From: Rhizorhabdus wittichii RW1
GTDB lineage: Bacteria; Pseudomonadota; Alphaproteobacteria; Sphingomonadales; Sphingomonadaceae
Assembly (NCBI GenBank): GCA_000016765.1
Contig: CP000699.1
Location: 744,001 to 808,000, forward strand
DNA length: 64,000 nt
Direction: 5' to 3'
Shown: positions 6,397-17,467 of the stretch, one piece after another
Layout: every line of letters starts with the position of its first letter
Position numbering within the stretch: the first letter of the stretch is position 1
The notes under the pieces: model-generated
Database searches by the model: none
Told to the model about the DNA's origin: nothing
The model's input: only the letters and a program-made list of their open reading frames with translations
Made by a program: the position numbers and the translations under genes

Positions 6397-8715
6397 CTAC
6401 AACCGCACCCGCATCCCCGCATACCAGCGGCGCGGCGCGCCCGGCCCGTAGGCGCGCGGGTTCGAGGCGCCGGGGGCTTCCTCCAGTTCGATCTCGCCGA
6501 CCTCGCTGAAGGTGCCGAAAGTGGCGTATCTGCGGTCGAACATATTGCGCAGCTCGGCGAACAGGGTGACGCCGCGGATCAGGTCGACGCTGCCGCGCAG
6601 GTTGAAGACGGCGTAGCCGCCGAGACGCGGATTGTCGTTGCCTTCGTCGCCGACCAGATATTGTCCCGAGCGGACGATCATGTCGCCGCCCAGCGACCAG
6701 CCGCGCCCGGCATAGTCGACCGCCAGCGTCGCGCTGTGGCGGGGGATGCCGGGCAGCCGGTCGCCGCGCTGAACCGCGATCGTGCCGTCCGCTCCGGCCG
6801 CCGGGTTGGCCGGGCTGGAGAGGGTCAGCGGGGTGCGGTAGGGCGCGTCGGTGAAGGCATAGCCGAGCGTCGCGGTCAGCCCGCCGCGCCGCGCCTTCAG
6901 CGTCGCTTCGATCCCCTGGCGCCGGGTATTGCCGACATTCTGGAAATAGGCGCGGCCGCGGATCGCGGAGGCGATATATTGGATGTCGTCGCGATTGGTC
7001 GCGCGATAGCCCGACAGCAGCCATTCGAGACGGACGCCGCCCAGTTCGCCGCTGCCGCTCGCGCCCGCTTCCCAGGTGCGCGCGACGACCTGCCTGAGCG
7101 GCGGATCGGCGACGAAGAAGTTGGTCAGGCTGCACGGCGCGGCCGGATCGGCGCAGGACAGCTCGGCCGGGGTCGGCGCGCGGTTGCTCTCGGCATAGCC
7201 GGCGCGCAGCGCAAGGCCGGGCCCCACCCGATAATCGAGCTCGATCCCCGGATTGATCCGATCGAAGCTGTGGCGGCCGTTGAGCGCGGTGCCGATCCGG
7301 TCGACCAGGCGGATGCGCGCATGGTTGTAGCGCAGCCCGATCTCGGCCGAGAGGCCGGGCAGGATCGGCAGCCGGTCCTGCATGAAGACGCCCCAATAAT
7401 CGGCATGGGCGACCAGCCCGATCGGAGCGATCGCGCCGTCGGGCTGGACGATGATCGTGCCGAGGCCGTCGACGCTGCGTTCGTCGGTCAGCTCGCCCAG
7501 CTCGGTCGCGGTGGCGAAGCGGGTGCGGCTGGTGTCGTAGCTGAGCCCCAGCGCGAAATGATTGTCTCCCGCGCCCAGCGGCCGCTCGTCGATGATCTGG
7601 AACAGCGCGCCCATCGCGTCGGTGCGGGTCCGCCCGCGATTGAGCACGCCATAGCCCTCCCCGCCCAGCACATCGGCGACCGGCCGTCCGTCGGCCCCGA
7701 TCAGCCGCGCCTGCGCCTCCTCATCGTCGTCACCGCCGCCGACGGTCTCCAGGCAGACGAGGCCGGCATCGTCGTCGTCCTCGCAGCCCTCGATGTCGGC
7801 GGCGTCGCCGTTGACGGTGCGCAGGGTCAGCCGCTGCGCGTAGAGCGTGCCCTCCAGCCGGGTCCGATCCGACAGCGCGACCCAGGGGTGGAGGCTGATC
7901 CGGCCGTAGCGGCTGCGGCTGTTGTCGGGCCAGGTGAACACCGCGCGCCGATCGGCGGCGAGCAGCTCGACCGGGGCGACGCCGTTGCCGGTCAGGTCGG
8001 TGTCCGCGCCGATCAGCTTCAGGTGCATGCCGCCGCCTTCGATATCGAAGCCGAGGTCGGCATAGCCATTGTACAGGCGCGACGGACTATGGTCGCGCCA
8101 GCCATGCTCGCTTCTGTACTGGAAGGCACCGAAGGCGCTGAACGCGCCGCGCTGCAGGCCGCCCGACAGGCTCGTCTCGGCATAGCCGAAGCGTCCGCCG
8201 GTCGCGCTCGCCTCCAGTCCCGGATCGCTCGCGCCGGTCCTGGTGTCGAGCAGGATCGCGCCGCCCAGCGCGTTGAGGCCATAGACCGGGCTCGCGTCCA
8301 GCACCGACATCCGCCGGATCGCCGCCTCGGGGATCAGGTCGAACTGGACGGTATCGCCGAACGGCTGGTTGAAGCGCGCGCCATCGAGATAGACGGCGAG
8401 GCCCTGCGCCTGACCTTGCAGGGGCGAAGCGATGAAGCCGCGATAGACGAGATTGGGCTGCCAGGGGTTGTTCTGCGCGTCCTGCAGGCTGATCCCCGCG
8501 ATCTGCCGAGTCAGCGCGCCGAGCAGGTCGGGCCGGCCGGCCCGCGCGATATCCTCGCCCGTCAGGCGGATCGCGTCGTCGAGGTCGACCGCGCCGCCGG
8601 GCGCGGTGACAACGATGGGGGCCGTCGCCTCGGCCTCGGCCTCCTCCGCCGCCATCGCCGGCATAGGCGCCAGAATGACGGCGATGCCTGCCATCAACCG
8701 ATGCCTGCCGTCCAT
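6397..8715 (-). CDS. TonB-dependent receptor in the quinoprotein regulon
   Basis: A 772-residue outer-membrane receptor with a signal peptide (about 1-22, MPAMAA), a TonB-box-like segment (PIVVTAPGG), a plug domain (about 40-160) and a beta-barrel ending AGMRVRL. It is not closely similar to the three paralogous receptors elsewhere in the window. A predicted surface loop at residues 303-335 is unusually acidic and carries two cysteines (EGCEDDDDAGLVC and GGGDDDEEAQ). Its promoter has a quinoprotein box (8773-8786), tying its expression to the alcohol dehydrogenase. It could import a metal chelate, for example a lanthanide carrier, or PQQ; this is inference. Convergent with the metallohydrolase gene. 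Confidence 0.87.
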   Translation of the reverse strand: MDGRHRLMAGIAVILAPMPAMAAEEAEAEATAPIVVTAPGGAVDLDDAIRLTGEDIARAGRPDLLGALTRQIAGISLQDAQNNPWQPNLVYRGFIASPLQGQAQGLAVYLDGARFNQPFGDTVQFDLIPEAAIRRMSVLDASPVYGLNALGGAILLDTRTGASDPGLEASATGGRFGYAETSLSGGLQRGAFSAFGAFQYRSEHGWRDHSPSRLYNGYADLGFDIEGGGMHLKLIGADTDLTGNGVAPVELLAADRRAVFTWPDNSRSRYGRISLHPWVALSDRTRLEGTLYAQRLTLRTVNGDAADIEGCEDDDDAGLVCLETVGGGDDDEEAQARLIGADGRPVADVLGGEGYGVLNRGRTRTDAMGALFQIIDERPLGAGDNHFALGLSYDTSRTRFATATELGELTDERSVDGLGTIIVQPDGAIAPIGLVAHADYWGVFMQDRLPILPGLSAEIGLRYNHARIRLVDRIGTALNGRHSFDRINPGIELDYRVGPGLALRAGYAESNRAPTPAELSCADPAAPCSLTNFFVADPPLRQVVARTWEAGASGSGELGGVRLEWLLSGYRATNRDDIQYIASAIRGRAYFQNVGNTRRQGIEATLKARRGGLTATLGYAFTDAPYRTPLTLSSPANPAAGADGTIAVQRGDRLPGIPRHSATLAVDYAGRGWSLGGDMIVRSGQYLVGDEGNDNPRLGGYAVFNLRGSVDLIRGVTLFAELRNMFDRRYATFGTFSEVGEIELEEAPGASNPRAYGPGAPRRWYAGMRVRL

Positions 8716-8773
8716 GCCCGCTCCCCTTCCCTTGTCTTTCGACCATCTAGGAAGAGAGAGCGGGACGGCTCCA

Positions 8774-10729
<1,956 letters not shown>

Positions 10730-10780
10730 GGGTGCTCCTCTGCTGCGAACATGTGGCTGGATCCCCAGCCTGGAACGGCA

Positions 10781-10812
10781 GGAGGCGGCATCCCCGATAG
10801 GACGCCGCCTCC
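10781..10812 (-). terminator. Stem-loop between porin and acsA
   Basis: GGAGGCGGC (10781-10789) pairs perfectly with GCCGCCTCC (10804-10812) around a 14-base loop. It sits after the porin stop and before acsA, both on the minus strand. No run of U follows, so it may be an attenuator or mRNA-stabilising element rather than a full terminator. Confidence 0.45.
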
Positions 10813-10822
10813 GCCTCTGGAC

Positions 10823-10836
10823 ATTGGCCCTTGGGT
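10823..10836 (-). promoter_or_regulatory. Quinoprotein box ahead of acsA
   Basis: Minus strand reads ACCCAAGGGCCAAT, 93 bp upstream of the acsA start and touching the porin stop codon. It suggests acsA has its own promoter besides read-through from the porin gene. Confidence 0.55.
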
Positions 10837-12215
10837 CAGAAGAACAGGATGGCGCCGCTGGCGATCGCGTTCGACGACGCCTTGTTGCCGTTGTGCGCCT
10901 TCGACCGTGTGTGGACATATTCGCTGATCAGCGTGACCCAGCCGTTCAGCCCGTAGCGCACCTGCCCCACCCAGCTGCTGTTCTTGTCGACCAGCGCCGG
11001 ATTGGCGACCGCATCGGCGAGGTTGGCATAGTCGAGATTGCTCTCGCCATAGCTGCCCGCGACCGAGACCTTCCCGAAGGTCGCCAAGCCCTGCAGGTAA
11101 AAGCCGTGGCTGTCGCGCTTGTTGCCGAGGCCGTCGGTGTCGAACAGGTTGAGCGCGGTCGTGCCGAGCCCCGAGCCGTCATAATAGGTGCCGACCAGCG
11201 TCACCGGACCGACCGTGACCTTGGCGCCGGTGTCGAAGCCGCTGCCGGTATAGTCGGGCCCGCCGACGACATTGTGCTTCTGGGTGATGCCGGCCAGCCA
11301 CAGCCGGGTCGCGACCCCGCCCAGCTTGCCGTCATAGACCAGCTTGGCCTGGAAGCCCGGCTGCTTGTTCGATTCGGCGGGGCCGGTCAGCGAGCTGAGC
11401 GGCTCGAAGATGCCGACGCTCGCCTGGAAACCGGCCAGGCTGGGCGTGGTGTAGGTGATCTGCGGCTGGAAGTCGGTGTAGATATAGCCGGTGCCGATCC
11501 GGCCCAGCGTGGTGTTCGACGGGGCGACGTTGCCCGCCGGGGTGCCCGACGACAGCAGGGTGATGTCGTTGAGGATCTGTTCGGACCCGTACAGGCCGAT
11601 GTCGCGGCCGATCTTCACCTCGCCGAAGCCCTTGCGGCCGAAGGTCAGGAAGGTCTGGCGGAAGTCGATGCCGCTGGTCTGGAGCGCGCGGGGATTGCCG
11701 CCGCTGTTGGCGCCGCCACCGACATAGCTGACCGAGTTGATGCCGGGATAGATGCCGAAATGGGCACCGACGTCCCAGCCGTCCAACGTCGTGCTCGCCT
11801 CGATCTTCAGGAAGCCGGGCAGCAGGCCGTTGCGGATCGCCGAGCTGTTGGAGCCGACCGTCGCGACCCCGCCGACGACGGTCTTGGCCGGGCCGGGATT
11901 GTCGCCATTGTCGTGGACGTAGAAGCCGTTGACCGATCCCGAGATCTTGAGCGCGATGTCGCCGACCTGGAGGCCGAGGCCGCTGCCGTTGACACGAACG
12001 ATCGACTTGTCGTCGACCCAGGACGGCCCCGAAGCGGCGGAGGCGGACGGCGCGTCGTCCTGCTTCAGCAGCTGCTGATATTCGTCGTCGGTCAAAATCC
12101 CCTTCTCGTGCAGCCGCTTGAGCAGCTCGGCCGAGCTTCCGGCCATCGCCGGGCTCGCCGTCGCCGCCAGCAGGACCGCCGCGCAGACGCCGCGCAGGAG
12201 CATCTTCCTTCCCAT
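10836..12215 (-). CDS. Outer-membrane porin
   Basis: A 459-residue porin-like beta-barrel. It has a signal peptide (about 1-25, ASPAMA), a short helical stretch at 28-50 ([21 protein letters not shown], resembling a SHOCT-like oligomerisation helix seen at the N terminus of such porins), then repeated amphipathic strands ([54 protein letters not shown]) and a terminal Phe (AILFF). The FGEVKIGRD turn is typical of trimeric general porins. Relatives are seen beside quinoprotein alcohol dehydrogenases and probably let alcohols or acids cross the outer membrane. Its promoter carries a quinoprotein box. Confidence 0.85.
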   Translation of the reverse strand: MGRKMLLRGVCAAVLLAATASPAMAGSSAELLKRLHEKGILTDDEYQQLLKQDDAPSASAASGPSWVDDKSIVRVNGSGLGLQVGDIALKISGSVNGFYVHDNGDNPGPAKTVVGGVATVGSNSSAIRNGLLPGFLKIEASTTLDGWDVGAHFGIYPGINSVSYVGGGANSGGNPRALQTSGIDFRQTFLTFGRKGFGEVKIGRDIGLYGSEQILNDITLLSSGTPAGNVAPSNTTLGRIGTGYIYTDFQPQITYTTPSLAGFQASVGIFEPLSSLTGPAESNKQPGFQAKLVYDGKLGGVATRLWLAGITQKHNVVGGPDYTGSGFDTGAKVTVGPVTLVGTYYDGSGLGTTALNLFDTDGLGNKRDSHGFYLQGLATFGKVSVAGSYGESNLDYANLADAVANPALVDKNSSWVGQVRYGLNGWVTLISEYVHTRSKAHNGNKASSNAIASGAILFF

Positions 12216-12286
12216 GTCATCCTCCCGTTATGCCGCCGGTCGATGCCGGCCGGGGAGGACTGTCGGGGGAAGGCCGCGGCGCCGAA

Positions 12287-12299
12287 ATTGGACTTTGGT
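12287..12299 (-). promoter_or_regulatory. Quinoprotein box ahead of porin
   Basis: Minus strand reads ACCAAAGTCCAAT, about 72 bp upstream of the porin start at 12215, in the 118-bp gap after the beta-propeller gene stop. Confidence 0.55.
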
Positions 12300-12333
12300 T
12301 CTCGTCCCTTGGGCCGGGCGGCCGGACGACGGA

Positions 12334-13290
12334 TCAGGGCGCGACCACGATTCCCCAAGGGCTTTCGCCCGCCGCGACGGTAGCGGCGACCTTCGCGGCG
12401 GCGAGGTCGATCACCGAGACATTGTCCGAAAGACCATTGGCGGCATAGGCCCGCCGCCCGTCCGCGCCGACCGCGACGTGCCATACCCGGCGGCCGACCG
12501 GCACATAGGCGCGGACCTTGCGGGTGGCGACGTCGACCAGCGCGACATGGTCGGCCCGGCCGAGCGCGACGATCGCCGTTCGGCCATCGGGGGTGAAGCG
12601 GATGCCGCAGGGCAGGATGCGATAGGATGCGACGCCGGGAATGGCGAAGCGCAGCGTGTCGATCACCTTGCGCGTCGCGACGTCGGCGATCTGGACGGTG
12701 CCGCCGACCTCGGCCGCGACCCACAGCTCGCGACCGTCGGCGGTGAACTCGACATGGCGGGGCCGCAGGTCGACCGGCATCGCCTCCGCCATCGTCCGGC
12801 TCGCCAGGTCGATCCAGTTGACGACATTGTCCTCTTCCGAGGTGACCACCACCCATTTGCCGTCCGGGCTCTGCGCGACGCCCTCGGGCTCGCCGCCGAC
12901 GTCGACCTGGAAGGCGACCTTGCGCGCGGCGACGTCGACCGCCGTCAGCGCGGCGTCGTCCTCATTGGCGATGAACAGCATGGCGCCATCGCGCGACAGG
13001 AAGAATTGCTCCGGGTCCTGGCCCGAGGGCAGCTCGGCCACGACCTTGCCGGTCGCCCGGTCGATCACCTGCACCGCATGGTCGGCGCTGGCGCACAGAT
13101 AGATGAAGCGCCCGTCGCGCGACAGGGTGATGCCGCGCGGCCGCCCGCCGACCGGCCAGGTCGCGATCGTCCGGCCGGCATCGGCATCGATCACGCTGAT
13201 GCTGTTGCCGCGCTCGTTGGAGACATAGAGCGTCTCCGCGCCGGCCGGCGCGGCGATCATGCCCAGCGCGCACCATGCGATCCACCTCAT
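12334..13290 (-). CDS. YVTN-family beta-propeller protein, PQQ-dependent catabolism-associated
   Basis: A 318-residue secreted protein: signal peptide 1-18 (MIAAPAGAE) followed by seven or so blades with repeats such as LYVSNERGNSISVIDADAGRTIA, GRFIYLCASADHAVQVIDRATGKVV and RAYAANGLSDNVSVIDLAAAKVA in part. This is the beta-propeller found with PQQ alcohol oxidation clusters; its role is unknown, perhaps as a scaffold or as a holder of cofactor or partner in the periplasm. Start at 13290 follows GGAGAGG. It is divergent from the cytochrome c550 gene; the 147-bp region between carries two box-like elements reading toward the cytochrome. Confidence 0.88.
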   Translation of the reverse strand: MRWIAWCALGMIAAPAGAETLYVSNERGNSISVIDADAGRTIATWPVGGRPRGITLSRDGRFIYLCASADHAVQVIDRATGKVVAELPSGQDPEQFFLSRDGAMLFIANEDDAALTAVDVAARKVAFQVDVGGEPEGVAQSPDGKWVVVTSEEDNVVNWIDLASRTMAEAMPVDLRPRHVEFTADGRELWVAAEVGGTVQIADVATRKVIDTLRFAIPGVASYRILPCGIRFTPDGRTAIVALGRADHVALVDVATRKVRAYVPVGRRVWHVAVGADGRRAYAANGLSDNVSVIDLAAAKVAATVAAGESPWGIVVAP

Positions 13291-13318
13291 CCCGTGCCTC
13301 TCCCGATCTTTTCCGCCC

Positions 13319-13367
13319 GAAGGTCTAATCCCCGGCGCCCTGGCGAGGGATTGTACCAAAGGCCAAT
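13319..13367 (+). promoter_or_regulatory. Quinoprotein boxes ahead of cytochrome c550
   Basis: A good box, ACCAAAGGCCAAT, lies at 13355-13367 and is followed 24 bases later by ACTATGAT (13391-13398), a good -10 candidate. A weaker partial copy, GAAGGTCTAAT, sits at 13319-13329. Both read toward the cytochrome gene; the divergent beta-propeller gene has no box of its own in the opposite direction. Confidence 0.6.
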
Positions 13368-13437
13368 GGGGAGGCCGATCCCGTGCGCCTACTATGATTC
13401 CCGGAAAGGCCGCAGGGCCGACAGGCGAGGATGGATC

Positions 13438-13863
13438 ATGGAATTCGCAAGGATGGCGTTGGTGGGTTCGGCGGCATTGATGGCCGCGTCGATGGCCACC
13501 GCGCTGATGGCGCACGGCAACGTCACCCCGCAGGCGGTCGATACGACCGCATTGCCCGACATCGGCACCGAGTGGCTCGAGAAGAACCCCTATAGCGGCA
13601 ACGCCAAGGCGATCGCGATCGGCCAGTCGGCCTATGGCCAGAACTGCGCGCGCTGCCACGGGCTCGACGCGGAATCGGGCGGCATCGCCCCCGACCTGCG
13701 CTACCTGGAGCTCGGCGAGAGCGGCGACCAGTGGTTCATCGAGCGGTTCCAGCACGGCTCCGCCCATGACGGCAAGGTCTATATGCCGCCGTTCGGCGAG
13801 GTGCTGGGCCAGAAGGCCGGCTGGGCGATCCGCGCCTGGCTCGAAACCAAGCACGAAGGATGA
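13438..13863 (+). CDS. pedF: Cytochrome c550, PedF-like
   Basis: A 141-residue monoheme cytochrome c with an N-terminal signal/anchor (about 1-25), the haem site CARCH (Cys70, Cys73, His74) and a likely axial Met in the VYMPPF segment. Length, the early HGNVTPQAVDTTALP stretch, and position directly before a MoxJ-like gene and a PQQ alcohol dehydrogenase match the PedF cytochrome that accepts electrons from such dehydrogenases in the periplasm. Its stop overlaps the next start by 4 bp (ATGA). The boxes at 13319-13367 suggest the promoter for the whole cytochrome, MoxJ-like and dehydrogenase set starts here. Confidence 0.9.
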   Translation: MEFARMALVGSAALMAASMATALMAHGNVTPQAVDTTALPDIGTEWLEKNPYSGNAKAIAIGQSAYGQNCARCHGLDAESGGIAPDLRYLELGESGDQWFIERFQHGSAHDGKVYMPPFGEVLGQKAGWAIRAWLETKHEG

Positions 13864-14717
13864 TCGGCCGCCGGGGGCTGCTGCTCGGCGCGGCGGCGAC
13901 CGCGGGGCTCGCCCTGCTGCCCGCGCTGGCCGAGGCCGCGCCGCTCGCCAAGGTCAAGGCGCTCGGCGCGCTGCGCGTCGCGGTCTACAAGGACAACCGG
14001 CCCTGGTCGTGGACCGAGGCCGGCAAGGTCCACGGCATCGACGCCGACCTGGCCCGCGCGATCGCGGACAAGCTGGGGGTGCGCGTCGACCTGGCCGAGA
14101 TCGCCGCCGACGAGAGCGTCGACGACGATCTGCGCAACGCGGTGTGGAAGGGCGGCCTGCTCGGCTTCATGCCCGCAGACCTGATGCTCCACATCCCGTT
14201 CGACCGGACCTTCGCGTCGCGCAACGACCAGGTCGCGATCATCGCGCCCTATTATCGGGAGAGCTTCCAGTTCGCCTGCATGCCCGGCGCGCTCGACTGC
14301 GAGGCGCCGCCGATCCAATGGCGCGGCAAGCGGCTGGCGGCGGAACTGGACAGCATCCCCGACTTCTACCTGATCGGCGCGTTCGGCGGCATCCTCGCGA
14401 AGGACGTCACCCATTATATGTCGGGGGCCGAGGCGGTCGCGGCAGTGACCGGCGGCAAGGCCGACGCGGTGCTCGCCAGCCGCGCCCAGATCGAGGCGGG
14501 CCTGTCCGCCGCCGGTGGTCGCCCGCTCGACCGGCGCAAGATGCCCCTGCCCGCCTTCACCTCGCCCGGCTGGGACATCGGCATGGCGGTCAAGGAGAAC
14601 AGCCGCACGCTCGGCGATGCGGTCGAGGAGATCATGGCGGCGATGGCCACGTCGGGCGAGCTGAAGGCGATTTTCGCCGCGCATGGCGTCACCTATGCGC
14701 CCGCGCTGGCCGCCTGA
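13860..14717 (+). CDS. Quinoprotein dehydrogenase-associated solute-binding protein (MoxJ-like)
   Basis: A 285-residue type-3 periplasmic binding-protein fold (ALRVAVYKDNRPWSWTEAGKVHGIDADLARAIA in part, then two lobes) with an export signal that looks Tat-like (MIGRRGLLLGAA). MoxJ/XoxJ-type members do not serve an ABC importer; XoxJ is thought to help load or activate lanthanide-dependent quinoproteins. No ABC permease or ATPase is present nearby, in keeping with that non-transport role. It is translationally coupled to the cytochrome upstream and lies 95 bp before the dehydrogenase, whose separate box is in that gap. Confidence 0.87.
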   Translation: MIGRRGLLLGAAATAGLALLPALAEAAPLAKVKALGALRVAVYKDNRPWSWTEAGKVHGIDADLARAIADKLGVRVDLAEIAADESVDDDLRNAVWKGGLLGFMPADLMLHIPFDRTFASRNDQVAIIAPYYRESFQFACMPGALDCEAPPIQWRGKRLAAELDSIPDFYLIGAFGGILAKDVTHYMSGAEAVAAVTGGKADAVLASRAQIEAGLSAAGGRPLDRRKMPLPAFTSPGWDIGMAVKENSRTLGDAVEEIMAAMATSGELKAIFAAHGVTYAPALAA

Positions 14718-14723
14718 GGGGCG

Positions 14724-14737
14724 ACCCAAGGTCCAAT
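14724..14737 (+). promoter_or_regulatory. Quinoprotein box ahead of PQQ alcohol dehydrogenase
   Basis: Reads ACCCAAGGTCCAAT, the best match to the consensus, in the 95-bp gap before the dehydrogenase start at 14813. CTCCAATAGG follows about 16 bases later. Confidence 0.62.
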
Positions 14738-14812
14738 TGTCGCTCGGCGTCGCTCCAATAGGCTGTTTCACCAGGGATGCCGGTCCGGGCGTCTTAACAA
14801 GGGAGGATTGAG

Positions 14813-16552
14813 ATGAAGGGATCCATGCTGCGCACGCTGGCCGGGGCGGCCGCGCTCGCGCTGGTGGCGGCGACGGCGCCGACGCAGGCGAACGGCCCCA
14901 CCGACGCCGATCTGATGAACGACGCCGCCTCGACCGGCGACGTGCTGACCTATGGCATGGGCCCGCGCGCGCAGCGCTTCAGCCCGCTCAAGGCGATCAG
15001 CACCGACAATGTCGCCAAGCTGGTCCCCGCCTTCTCCGCCTCGCTCGGCGGCGAGAAGCAGCGCGGCCAGGAGGCGCAGCCGATCGTCTATGACGGCACC
15101 ATCTACGTCACCGGCAGCTATTCGCGCGTCTTCGCCTTCGATGCCCGCACCGGCGAGGAGAAGTGGCAATATGACGCCCGCCTGCCCGAAGGGATCATGC
15201 CCTGCTGCGACGTGGTGAACCGCGGCGCCGCCATCTATGGCGACAAGATCATCTTCGCGACGCTCGACGCGCATCTCGTCGCGCTCAACCGCGAGACCGG
15301 CAAGGTCGTCTGGAACAAGAAGGTCGCCGACTACCAGGCCGGCTACAGCGCCACCGCCGCGCCGATCATCGTCAAGGGCAAGGTGATCTACGGCAATTCG
15401 GGCGGCGAGTTCGGCATCGTCGGCGCGGTCGAGGCGCGCGACGTCGAGACCGGCGAGCTGGTCTGGCGCCGTCCGACGATCGAAGGCCATATGGGCTCGC
15501 TGGGCGGCAAGGACAACGGCATCACCGGCAAGCTCAACGCGAGCTGGCAGGGCGACCTGTGGAAGACCGGCGGCGGCGCGACCTGGCTCGGCGGCACCTA
15601 TGATCCCGAGACCAACCTGCTCTATTTCGGCACCGGCAATCCGGCGCCGTGGAACAGCCACCTGCGCCCCGGCGACAATCTCTACACCTCGTCGACGCTC
15701 GCCATCGATCCCGACACCGGCGTGATCAAATGGCATTTCCAGACCACGCCGCACGACGGCTGGGACTTCGACGGCGTCAACGAGTTCATCCCGTTCGACG
15801 CGACGATCAACGGCAAGCCGATGAAGCTGGGCGCGAAGGCCGACCGCAACGGCTATTTCTTCGTGCTGGACCGCACCAACGGCAAGTTCATCGGCGCGCA
15901 CAAATTCGTGATGCAGACGACCTGGGCCAACGGCTTCAACGCCAAGGGCCGTCCCAATTATGTCGACGCCAACCGCCCCGGCGCGCCGACCGCCGAGAAG
16001 GGCACCAGCGTCTTCGCCTCGCCCAGCTTCCTCGGCGGCAAGAACTGGATGCCGATGGCGTACAGCCAGGACACCGGCCTGTTCTACATCCCGTCGAACG
16101 ACTGGGGCATGGACATCTGGAACGAGCCGATCGCCTACAAGAAGGGCGCCGCCTATCTGGGCGCGGGCTTCACGATCAAGCCGATCGCCGAGGACCATAT
16201 CGGCGCGCTGCGCGCGATGGACCCGAAGACCGGCAAGATCGTGTGGGAGTACAAGAACAAGGCGCCGCTGTGGGGCGGTGTCCTGACCACCGCAGGCAAC
16301 CTCGTCTTCACCGGCACGCCCGAGGGCTATCTGAAGGCGTTCGACGCGAAGACCGGACAGGAGCTGTGGAAGTTCCAGACCGGATCGGGCGTCGTCGGGT
16401 CGCCGGTCACCTGGGAACAGGACGGCGAGCAATATGTCGCGGTGATGTCGGGCTGGGGCGGCGCGGTGCCGCTGTGGGGCGGCGAGGTCGCCAAGTCCTT
16501 CAAGGACATCAACCAGGGCGGCTCGCTCTGGGTGTTCAAGCTCGCGAAGTGA
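14813..16552 (+). CDS. PQQ-dependent alcohol dehydrogenase, lanthanide type predicted
   Basis: A 579-residue periplasmic quinoprotein (signal peptide about 1-27, ...PTQANG) with the eight-bladed propeller and tryptophan-docking repeats. The vicinal disulfide is Cys131-Cys132, the metal ligands by alignment are Glu199 (SGGEFG), Asn276 (GTGNPAPWN) and catalytic Asp318, and the extra Asp320 in WDFDG is the residue that marks lanthanide-dependent XoxF/PedH enzymes; calcium enzymes have Ala, Ser or Thr there. It oxidises primary alcohols to aldehydes and passes electrons to the cytochrome c550. There is no fused haem domain. Start chosen by GGGAGGA. Confidence 0.94.
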   Translation: MKGSMLRTLAGAAALALVAATAPTQANGPTDADLMNDAASTGDVLTYGMGPRAQRFSPLKAISTDNVAKLVPAFSASLGGEKQRGQEAQPIVYDGTIYVTGSYSRVFAFDARTGEEKWQYDARLPEGIMPCCDVVNRGAAIYGDKIIFATLDAHLVALNRETGKVVWNKKVADYQAGYSATAAPIIVKGKVIYGNSGGEFGIVGAVEARDVETGELVWRRPTIEGHMGSLGGKDNGITGKLNASWQGDLWKTGGGATWLGGTYDPETNLLYFGTGNPAPWNSHLRPGDNLYTSSTLAIDPDTGVIKWHFQTTPHDGWDFDGVNEFIPFDATINGKPMKLGAKADRNGYFFVLDRTNGKFIGAHKFVMQTTWANGFNAKGRPNYVDANRPGAPTAEKGTSVFASPSFLGGKNWMPMAYSQDTGLFYIPSNDWGMDIWNEPIAYKKGAAYLGAGFTIKPIAEDHIGALRAMDPKTGKIVWEYKNKAPLWGGVLTTAGNLVFTGTPEGYLKAFDAKTGQELWKFQTGSGVVGSPVTWEQDGEQYVAVMSGWGGAVPLWGGEVAKSFKDINQGGSLWVFKLAK

Positions 16553-16646
16553 GGAGCACGGAGCGATGATCCATTGGGGGCGCGGCGGACCACAGGCGCG
16601 GCTTGCCGCGCGCCCGATAATGTCGGATCATCCGTTGCGGGGTAAC

Positions 16647-17324
16647 ATGATGCAGGACGACATGGTCGCCGACGCGACGATGGAACGCATATTGATCATC
16701 GACGATCATCCGCTGGTCCGCGACGGCCTGCGGAGCGTGATCGCGGTGACCTTCGACGGGTGCGAGATATTCGAGGCCGCGTCGATGGACGAGGCGCTCG
16801 CCACGCTGGAGAAGCAGAGCAACTTCGACCTGATCCTGCTCGACCTCAACATCCCCGACGTGAAGCGGCTCGACGGGCTGCGCCTGCTCCGCTCGCGCTA
16901 TCCGATCCTGCCGGTGGTGATGGTCTCGGGCGCGTTCGACCGCGCGATCATCCAGGAGGCGCTGGGCGCCGGCGCCGCCGGCTTCATCCCCAAGTCGATG
17001 AAGCGCAGCCTGATCGTCGACGCGCTCCACCGCATCGTCTCGGGCGAGATCTACCTCCCCGCCGCGATCGGCGAGCCGGCCGAGATCGCCTCGGAGGAAG
17101 CCGACATATTGCAGCGGATCGAAAGCCTGACCCCGCAGCAGAAGACCGTCCTCGTCCAGCTCGTCAACGGCCGCCTCAACAAGCAGATCGCCCACGATCT
17201 CAGCGTGTCGATGACCACCGTGAAGGCGCATGTCTCCGCCATCCTCCAGAAGATGGGGGTGTTCAGCCGGACGCAGGCGGTGATCAAGGCCAACCGGGTG
17301 CATTTCACGGGGGAGGAGTTCTAG
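16647..17324 (+). CDS. LuxR-type two-component response regulator (ErbR/AgmR-like)
   Basis: A 225-residue response regulator: receiver domain (about 12-130) with the acidic pair in LIIDDHP, phospho-acceptor Asp66 (LILLDLNIPD) and the switch lysine in GFIPKSM, then a LuxR/NarL helix-turn-helix (about 155-215: LTPQQKTVLVQLVNGRLNKQIAHDL in part). An in-frame ATG at 16566 has a good GAGGAG, but codons 16566-16646 lack the G/C third-position bias of real genes here, so 16647 is preferred. Placement right after the PQQ dehydrogenase parallels ErbR/AgmR of pseudomonads, making it the best candidate to bind the shared boxes. Confidence 0.86.
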   Translation: MMQDDMVADATMERILIIDDHPLVRDGLRSVIAVTFDGCEIFEAASMDEALATLEKQSNFDLILLDLNIPDVKRLDGLRLLRSRYPILPVVMVSGAFDRAIIQEALGAGAAGFIPKSMKRSLIVDALHRIVSGEIYLPAAIGEPAEIASEEADILQRIESLTPQQKTVLVQLVNGRLNKQIAHDLSVSMTTVKAHVSAILQKMGVFSRTQAVIKANRVHFTGEEF

Positions 17325-17467
17325 GGAGCCCTGGAAGAACCACGGTTCCACGGAGCTTACCCATATTCATGCCATCGGAGAACCGACGCGATTCATGTTA
17401 AGGAGCGCGGCGAAAGACCATTGCCTCGAAGCCGGGGCATGGCCGAAACCACGACAGGAGCTCCGCT

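Noticed and set aside
16566-16646. N-terminal extension of the response regulator from the ATG at 16566
   Set aside because: Good ribosome site, but these 27 codons lack the third-position G/C bias of genes here and precede the receiver domain with unlikely sequence. The later ATG is preferred, though not proven.
17325-17467. Terminator after the response regulator (GAACC/GGTTC hairpin)
   Set aside because: Only five pairs with a two-base loop and no U-run; too weak to call.
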